DNA of 64,000 nucleotides from Sporosarcina sp. ANT_H38. GTDB lineage: Bacteria; Bacillota; Bacilli; Bacillales_A; Planococcaceae. Positions 57,081 to 64,000 of this stretch are shown here, piece after piece; position 1 is the first letter of the stretch; each line of letters begins with the position of its first letter. The stretch is taken from contig NZ_VOBC01000001.1 in assembly GCF_008369195.1 (NCBI RefSeq), forward strand, positions 2,108,001 to 2,172,000. The letters run 5' to 3'. The translations under genes were made by a program, and so were the position numbers. Under the pieces are notes generated by a model. That model had not been told where the DNA came from. It ran no database searches and saw nothing but the letters and a program-made list of their open reading frames with translations.

Positions 57081-60000
57081 ACAGTCTCCTCCACTTTCCC
57101 CATTTCCTCAGTTTGGAATGTCATCGATTCAATTACGCGCAACATTGCATCTGCCGTATCAAGTGAAGTGAAGCAAGGAATGCCGTTTTCCACTGATTCA
57201 CGGCGAATTCTAAAGCCGTCACGTTCTGGCTGTTTTCCTTTTGTCAGCGTATTAATGACAATTTGTGCTTCTCCTTTTTGAATAACATCCAAAAGCGTCT
57301 GCCCTTCAGAACCGATTTTACCAATTGTTTTCACTCGGATGCCAGCGTTCTCTAACACTGCAGCAGTACCGCCCGTAGCTAAAATGTGGTAACCAATATC
57401 CGTAAAGCGCTTAGCAATGCTAACCATCTCTTCTTTATCTTTGTCAGAAACTGTCATTATCACAGAGCCGTATTCTTTTATTTCCATACCCGCTGCAACA
57501 AGACCTTTGTACAAGGCTTTTTCGAGCGTAGTATCTTTACCCATAACTTCTCCGGTTGATTTCATTTCAGGTCCAAGCGTAATATCTACTCGACGCAATT
57601 TGGCGAATGAAAACACCGGTACTTTAACGTAGACGCCAGCCGGTGCCTGAACTAGTCCATTTTTGTAACCTTGTTCGATAATTGATTGGCCAAGAATTGC
57701 TTTTGTCGCAATGTTCGCCATCGGAATGTTTGTGATTTTACTCAAGAACGGAACCGTTCGGCTCGAACGCGGATTCACTTCGATGACGTAGACTTGCCCT
57801 TCCGAGATGACGAACTGGATATTGAGAAGGCCTATTATTCCAAGTCCTTTTGCAAGACGTGTTGTGTAATCAGCAATTGTTTCCAGTTGTGAAGCTGATA
57901 AGTTTTGCGGTGGGAACACAGCAATTGAGTCACCTGAGTGAACACCTGCACGTTCAATATGTTCCATAATACCTGGAATCAATACGTTTTCTCCATCGCA
58001 TATACCATCGACTTCGATTTCAGTTCCTGTCAAGTAGCGATCGACAAGTACCGGATGATCTGGACTCGCTTCAACAGCATTCTCCATGTAATAAAGCAGT
58101 TCTTCTTCATGGTAAACAATTTCCATCGCACGTCCACCAAGTACATAAGATGGTCTAACGAGTACAGGATAGCCGATTTCATTCGCAATCGCAACAGCTT
58201 CTGGTACTGAAACAGCTGTTTTTCCAAGAGGCTGTGGAATACCAATTTCACGTAATGCACTTTCGAACTTATTACGGTTCTCCGCACGGTCAATATCTTC
58301 TAGAGACGTTCCTAAAATTTTGACACCGCGTGCTTCAAGGCCAGCTGCTAAGTTAATAGCCGTTTGTCCACCGAATTGAACGATTACACCTTCAGGCTGT
58401 TCAAGGTCTACGATATGCATAACATCTTCAATTGTTAGCGGTTCAAAATATAGTTTGTCTGAAATCGAGAAGTCTGTTGACACCGTTTCAGGGTTGTTAT
58501 TGATGATGATAGCTTCGTATCCTGCTTCTTGGATTGCCCATACAGAGTGTACTGTCGCGTAGTCGAACTCAACGCCTTGACCGATTCGAATCGGGCCAGA
58601 ACCTAGAACGACGACACTTTTCTTATCTGATTTGATGGACTCATTTTCCTCTTCGTACGTTCCGTAAAAGTATGGTGTATCCGATTCAAATTCGCCGGCA
58701 CAAGTATCCACTTTTTTATAGACAGGAATAAGGTCGTGTTCTTTTCGCCAGTCATAAACCGCTCGCTCATCTGTGCTCCACAGTTCTGCAACCGTGACGT
58801 CTGAGAAGCCCATGCGTTTCGCAGTGCGCAAGGTCTCAAAGTCAAACGAATTCTCTTTTAATACAAGTTCAAATTGAACGATCTTTTGTAGTTTACGTAA
58901 GAAAAAGACGTCGATTTGACTCCACTCGTTAATCGTTTCAACTGTCACACCTCTGCGGAATGCTTCACCTATGAAGAACAAGCGCTCGTCACCTGCACGA
59001 CGGATACGTTTTTCAATCCATTCGTCCGTCATTTCCGAACCGTTCTTCAACGATAAACCAAATTGACCTGTTTCGAGTGAGCGTACAGCTTTCAATATGG
59101 ATTCTTCGAAGGTACGACCGATTGCCATTACTTCGCCTGTTGCTTTCATTTGTGTACCCAGGTTTCGTTTGGCAGATTCGAATTTATCAAACGGCCAGCG
59201 TGGGATTTTTGTCACGATGTAATCAATTGATGGTTCGAAGCAAGCGTATGTCGTACCTGTGACCGGGTTCATCATTTCATCGAGCGTAAGTCCGACTGCT
59301 ATTTTCGCAGCGATTTTTGCGATTGGATATCCCGTCGCTTTCGACGCAAGTGCAGATGACCGGCTAACACGTGGATTCACTTCAATAATGTAATAGTTAA
59401 AGCTGTGTGGATCGAGCGCAAGTTGGACATTACATCCGCCTTCGATTTTCAGTGCACGAACAATTTTCAATGACACGTTTCGAAGCATCTGGTTTTCTCG
59501 GTCTGTCATCGTTTGACATGGAGCCGCGACGATTGAATCACCCGTATGGATTCCAACAGCATCGACGTTTTCCATATTACAAACGATAATTGCATTGTCC
59601 GCTGAATCTCGGATCACTTCATATTCAATTTCCTTGTAGCCTGCGATTGACTTTTCTAATAGACATTGCGTAACAGGACTGTACTTCAAACCGCCAGTGA
59701 CGATTTCATCAAGATCTTTATCGTTATAGCAGATTCCTCCGCCAGTTCCGCCCATTGTAAATGCAGGACGAACGATGACTGGGTAACCGATGCGTTTGAC
59801 GAATGTATAGGCCTCTTCAAGGTTGTGGATAATATCACTATCTGGAACAGGTTCACCTAGATCATTCATCAGCGTACGGAACAGATCACGGTCTTCCGCT
59901 TGGTGAATTGCATGGAGCTTTGTCCCAAGAATTTCAATGCCAAGTTCGTCCAAAATACCTGACTCGTGCAGTTCAATCGCCATGTTTAGCCCCGTTTGGC

Positions 60001-60274
60001 CACCCAACGTAGGAAGAAGTGCATCCGGACGCTCTTTTCGGATAATACGGCTAACAAATTCAAGTGTAAGTGGTTCAATGTATACTTTGTCTGCAATTTC
60101 CGTATCCGTCATGATGGTTGCTGGATTGGAGTTGATAAGAACGACGCGATAGCCTTCTTCTTTCAGTGAAAGACATGCTTGTGTTCCGGCATAGTCGAAC
60201 TCAGCCGCCTGACCAATGACAATCGGGCCTGACCCGATAACTAATATAGTTTCAATATCTGTACGTTTAGGCAT
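57077..60274 (-). CDS. carB: Carbamoyl-phosphate synthase, large subunit
   Basis: Makes carbamoyl phosphate from bicarbonate, ATP and ammonia. The 1065-residue protein has two homologous ATP-grasp halves, each opening with a GSGPI motif ([20 protein letters not shown] near 12 and [17 protein letters not shown] near 560), and a C-terminal MGS allosteric domain ([15 protein letters not shown]). All regions look intact. It overlaps carA by 8 bp. Being in the pyr operon, it is the pyrimidine-linked isozyme (PyrAB). Confidence 0.97.
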
Positions 60275-61370
60275 TGAAATTCCCCTTTCGGTTGCTTGTT
60301 TTCATTACATCCATGAATCTGTCAAACAGGTGCTTCGAATCTTCAGGTCCTGGTGATGCTTCAGGATGGAACTGCACGGAAAACGCTTCGTATTTCGTGC
60401 TTTTCACACCTTCAACTGATCCATCATTAAGTGCTCTATGTGTCACTTCAAGATTCGTACCTGCAAGTGATTCTTCCTCTATTGCGTAACCATGGCATTG
60501 GGAAGTCAATTCCGTCCGTCCTGTAGTCAAATCTTTAACGGGGTGATTGCCACCCATATGGCTGTTTTTCAACTTCACAGTACGTGCTCCGCAAGCTAGA
60601 GCAAACAACTGATGACCAAGACCTATCCCGAAGATCGGGGCTTTCCCTAGTAATTCTTTGATAGTTTCAACTGTACCTTCAACATCCATCGGATTACCAG
60701 GACCATTTGACAACACAATGCCATCTGGTGATAAAGAAAGAATTTCTTTCGTCGATGTATTATATGGAACGACGATGACGTCGCAATCTCTGTCATTTAA
60801 CTCTCGTAAAATACCATGTTTCATACCATAGTCGATGAGAATAATACGCTCGCCGCGACCTGGGCTAGGATAAGGTTTTTGTGTCGAAACGCGTGCAACA
60901 AGATCTGTCGGCAATTCGTAAGAAGCGACATGCTCAACCATTTCTTGCACATTTACTTCTTCTCCTACAGCTGTCAGAATACCTTTTAGTGACCCTTTGT
61001 CTCGCAGCAGCCGTGTTAATTTACGTGTATCGATTCCCTGGATTCCAGGAATACCTTTCATCGTCAACAGTTCGCAAAGTGTCATATCACTACGGAAGTT
61101 GGATGGTTCGTCTGCCAGTTCACGAACGACTAAGCCGCTCGCCGACAATTCAATCGATTCATAATCGTCTCGGTTAATTCCGTAGTTGCCGATAAGCGGG
61201 TAAGTCATCACAATGATTTGTCCAGCGCCCGAAGGATTTGAAATTGTCTCTTGATAGCCTGTCATACCTGTTGTAAATACAGTTTGACCGATTGAGGCTT
61301 CATCAGAACCAAAAGCGATTCCTTCAAAAATTGTACCGTCTTCTAAAATCAACATTCTTTTTTTCATCAT
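60267..61370 (-). CDS. carA: Carbamoyl-phosphate synthase, small subunit, catalytic Cys replaced by Gly
   Basis: Glutamine amidotransferase subunit that normally supplies ammonia to CarB. The 367-residue product has the CarA N-domain ([22 protein letters not shown]) and a class I GATase domain with LSNGPGNP and [13 protein letters not shown], so the partner His and Glu are present. The nucleophile elbow reads [12 protein letters not shown] instead of FGICLGHQ: Gly at residue 250, codon GGT at 60621-60623, against the expected TGT. As read, glutaminase activity should be lost. It overlaps pyrC by 4 bp. Confidence 0.95.
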   Translation of the reverse strand: MMKKRMLILEDGTIFEGIAFGSDEASIGQTVFTTGMTGYQETISNPSGAGQIIVMTYPLIGNYGINRDDYESIELSASGLVVRELADEPSNFRSDMTLCELLTMKGIPGIQGIDTRKLTRLLRDKGSLKGILTAVGEEVNVQEMVEHVASYELPTDLVARVSTQKPYPSPGRGERIILIDYGMKHGILRELNDRDCDVIVVPYNTSTKEILSLSPDGIVLSNGPGNPMDVEGTVETIKELLGKAPIFGIGLGHQLFALACGARTVKLKNSHMGGNHPVKDLTTGRTELTSQCHGYAIEEESLAGTNLEVTHRALNDGSVEGVKSTKYEAFSVQFHPEASPGPEDSKHLFDRFMDVMKTSNRKGNFNA

Positions 61371-62644
61371 TCTCCAACCTCCCAGACTACTTTTCCACCA
61401 TAAATTGTTTTAACCGGCCATCCTGTACAAGTCCAACCGTCAAACGGCGTGTTCTTACCATTTGAAACAAATGTCGTGCGATCTATTTTTGCTTCTTTGT
61501 TCAAATCGAGTAATACCAAATCTGCAGTGGCGCCAACTTCGATTTTCCCGTATGGTAAACCGAATACATCAGCAGGTTTTTTTGTCATCCAATCAATAAG
61601 CTGCTGCAATGTCCAAGTTCCTTTTTTAACGAAGTTTGTATACAGAAGTGGGAATGCTGTTTCAAAACCAGTAATTCCGAACGGTGCTTTTGCAAAACCT
61701 GCTGCTTTTTCTTCTGCAGTATGTGGTGCATGATCTGTTGCGATGAAATCAAGCGTGCCGTCAAGCAATCCTTCGCGCAATGCTGCAAGATCTTCTGTCC
61801 CACGAAGCGGCGGATTCATTTTCCAATCTGCGTCATCGCCAGGAATGTCATCTTCTGATAGAAGAAGGTGATGCGGGCTCACTTCTGCAGTTACATGAAT
61901 ACCTGCTTTTTTCGCATCGCGGATAACCCGGACCGACTCTTTTGTACTGACATGACAGACATGGTAATGAGCACCAGCTGCTTCTGCTAGTAAAATATCA
62001 CGTGCGATATGAACCGATTCTGCAATAGAAGGAATGCCAGGAAGACCGAGTTCTTTATTACGTTTGCCTTCGTGCATTGCGCCACCGTAGATAAGCGAAT
62101 TATCTTCACAATGTGCAACAATCGGCATACCTATTTCAGCTGCGTCCTGCATCGCTTCGTACATCATTCCTGCCTGTTGTATACCAACACCATCGTCTGT
62201 GAATGCGAAGGCTCCGTGTTCTTTCAGTTCCGCAAGATTCGTCCGTTCTTTACCTGCTTCCCGAATCGTAATAGAAGCGTATGGAAGGACACGGATTAGG
62301 GACTTCTGTGCGATTAAATCATTAACGAGTGTCAGATTTTCTTTTGTATCCGGCACAGGGCGTGTATTTGGCATTGCGCAGATAGTCGTGTAGCCGCCTT
62401 TCGCTGCTGCAAGTGTTCCACTTTCGATTGTCTCTTTATGCTCCCCGCCCGGTTCACGGAGATGCACGTGGACATCGATGAAACCTGGTGCTAGTAAAAG
62501 TCCGTTGCCCTCGATTATTTCTGCGTTTTCAACTGTTAGCTGATGACCGATTTCTGTGATTTTATCACCCGTTACTTTTACATCTGTTGTGACAAGTACC
62601 CCATCGCCGTTAAGCATCTGAACCCCTTGAATAAGTTTCTGCAT
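61367..62644 (-). CDS. pyrC: Dihydroorotase
   Basis: Cyclises carbamoyl-aspartate to dihydroorotate. The 425-residue class I zinc enzyme has [11 protein letters not shown] (about 58-68), [22 protein letters not shown] and [19 protein letters not shown] precedes the ATG. It lies 1 bp after pyrB. Confidence 0.97.
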   Translation of the reverse strand: MQKLIQGVQMLNGDGVLVTTDVKVTGDKITEIGHQLTVENAEIIEGNGLLLAPGFIDVHVHLREPGGEHKETIESGTLAAAKGGYTTICAMPNTRPVPDTKENLTLVNDLIAQKSLIRVLPYASITIREAGKERTNLAELKEHGAFAFTDDGVGIQQAGMMYEAMQDAAEIGMPIVAHCEDNSLIYGGAMHEGKRNKELGLPGIPSIAESVHIARDILLAEAAGAHYHVCHVSTKESVRVIRDAKKAGIHVTAEVSPHHLLLSEDDIPGDDADWKMNPPLRGTEDLAALREGLLDGTLDFIATDHAPHTAEEKAAGFAKAPFGITGFETAFPLLYTNFVKKGTWTLQQLIDWMTKKPADVFGLPYGKIEVGATADLVLLDLNKEAKIDRTTFVSNGKNTPFDGWTCTGWPVKTIYGGKVVWEVGE

Positions 62645-62645
62645 G

Positions 62646-63612
<967 letters not shown>

Positions 63613-63622
63613 AGTTACATAT

Positions 63623-63748
63623 AAAAAACGAGCCTTTCCGACAGGCGGAAGGGCTCGTTAGGCGTGACAGTCCAACACTTACACTTGTTGTGTAAAATGG
63701 TTGTCAAACGAACCTTTCCCTGACTCTCGGAACAGTGTTAAAAGGTCT
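63623..63748 (-). promoter_or_regulatory. PyrR-dependent attenuator between pyrP and pyrB
   Basis: On the minus strand, ACCTTTTAACACTGTTCCGA ... GAGTCAGGGAAAGGT forms a hairpin resembling the PyrR-binding anti-antiterminator (AACACAGUCC, GAGAGGCU, AAGG in B. subtilis). A terminator, ACGAGCC..TTCCG / CGGAA..GGCTCGT plus TTTTTT (63623-63659), follows. High UMP with PyrR should stop transcription before pyrB. Confidence 0.85.
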
Positions 63749-64000
63749 CTATTCTTTTTCATCAACTAAACTTTCGTTTGTTCTGCCAGGCAGTACAAAG
63801 TTGAGTACTACTCCAACAATTGCAGCTAGCGCCATTCCTTCAATCTGGAATGTATCGCTAAATTTGATGCTCGCACCGCCTATGCCGATTACTAGAATGA
63901 CTGAAGCGATGACCAAATTGCGTTGGTTGCCAAAATCGACTTTGTGATCGACAAGCATGCGTAGCCCTGACGAGGCGATAATTCCGAAAAGGAGAATCGA
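63749..64000 (-). CDS. pyrP: Uracil permease, C-terminal part (runs off the window)
   Basis: The last 83 codons of a nucleobase permease. They contain LLFGIIASSGLRMLVDHKVD, then two hydrophobic segments (LVIASVILVIGIGG and GMALAAIVGVVLNFVLP), ending SLVDEKE. The position before pyrB with an intervening attenuator matches pyrP of B. subtilis. The TAG stop at 63749-63751 abuts the PyrR-binding hairpin. Confidence 0.93.
   Translation of the reverse strand, partial: SILLFGIIASSGLRMLVDHKVDFGNQRNLVIASVILVIGIGGASIKFSDTFQIEGMALAAIVGVVLNFVLPGRTNESLVDEKE

Overview
The window is a core chromosomal segment of a low-GC, endospore-forming Firmicute. Gene order matches the Bacillus subtilis region topA-smf-sucDC-ylqHG-rnhB-rbgA-...-smc-...-fapR-recG-...-prkC-...-gmk-...-pyr, read backwards. 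Protein sequences and the intergenic repeats suggest Planococcaceae, possibly Sporosarcina; the genus is inferred. Almost all genes lie on the minus strand. The exceptions are rpmB, rqcH and a MOSC-domain gene.

Layout, left to right. (1) 1-8.7 kb: topA (5' part), dprA, sucD-sucC, ylqH-ylqG, rnhB, rbgA, lepB. (2) 8.8-13.2 kb: translation and SRP genes rplS (with an L19-type leader), trmD, rimM, khpA, rpsP, ffh, ylxM. (3) 13.4-22.7 kb: ftsY, smc, rnc, acpP, fabG, fabD, plsX, fapR; the fatty-acid operon starts at a promoter with a FapR operator. (4) 22.7-23.5 kb: a tandem mosaic of an intergenic repeat family that also occurs singly at about 10.6, 13.3, 19.2, 44.6 and 63.6 kb. (5) 23.5-42.7 kb: recG, sdaAA-sdaAB, fakA, yloU, rpmB, an unusually long spoVM, thiN, rpe, rsgA, prkC-prpC, rsmB, fmt, def, priA, coaBC, rpoZ, gmk. 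(6) 42.8-46.0 kb: rqcH, a small conserved-looking gene and a YiiM-type MOSC gene. (7) 46.2-54.0 kb: an inserted cassette. (8) 54.0-64.0 kb: the pyrimidine operon pyrP-pyrB-pyrC-carA-carB-pyrK-pyrD-pyrF-pyrE with a PyrR-type attenuator between pyrP and pyrB.

The most interesting region is the cassette at 46.3-53.7 kb. A nine-gene minus-strand operon encodes a PRD/EIIB regulator, a metal-dependent amidohydrolase, a free-standing PRD protein, a glycine-rich SFCGS protein, DUF4312, DUF4311 and DUF4310 proteins (the last two very hydrophobic), a DgaE-like PLP ammonia lyase and a DgaF-like 2-keto-3-deoxy-6-phosphogluconate (KDGP) aldolase. I propose an uncharacterised, possibly PTS-like uptake system feeding an N-acyl amino-sugar-acid pathway. 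The cassette is bracketed by a 57-bp perfect direct repeat made of the pyrE terminator and the last codons of pyrE, with a decayed pyrE 3' fragment at the far end, so it looks inserted at the pyrE 3' end.

Other notable points are CarA with its catalytic glutaminase Cys replaced by Gly, a SpoVM homologue with a basic C-terminal tail running into a shared terminator, and repeat sequence that supplies the stop codon of ftsY. All calls were made by reading the sequence; no searches were run.
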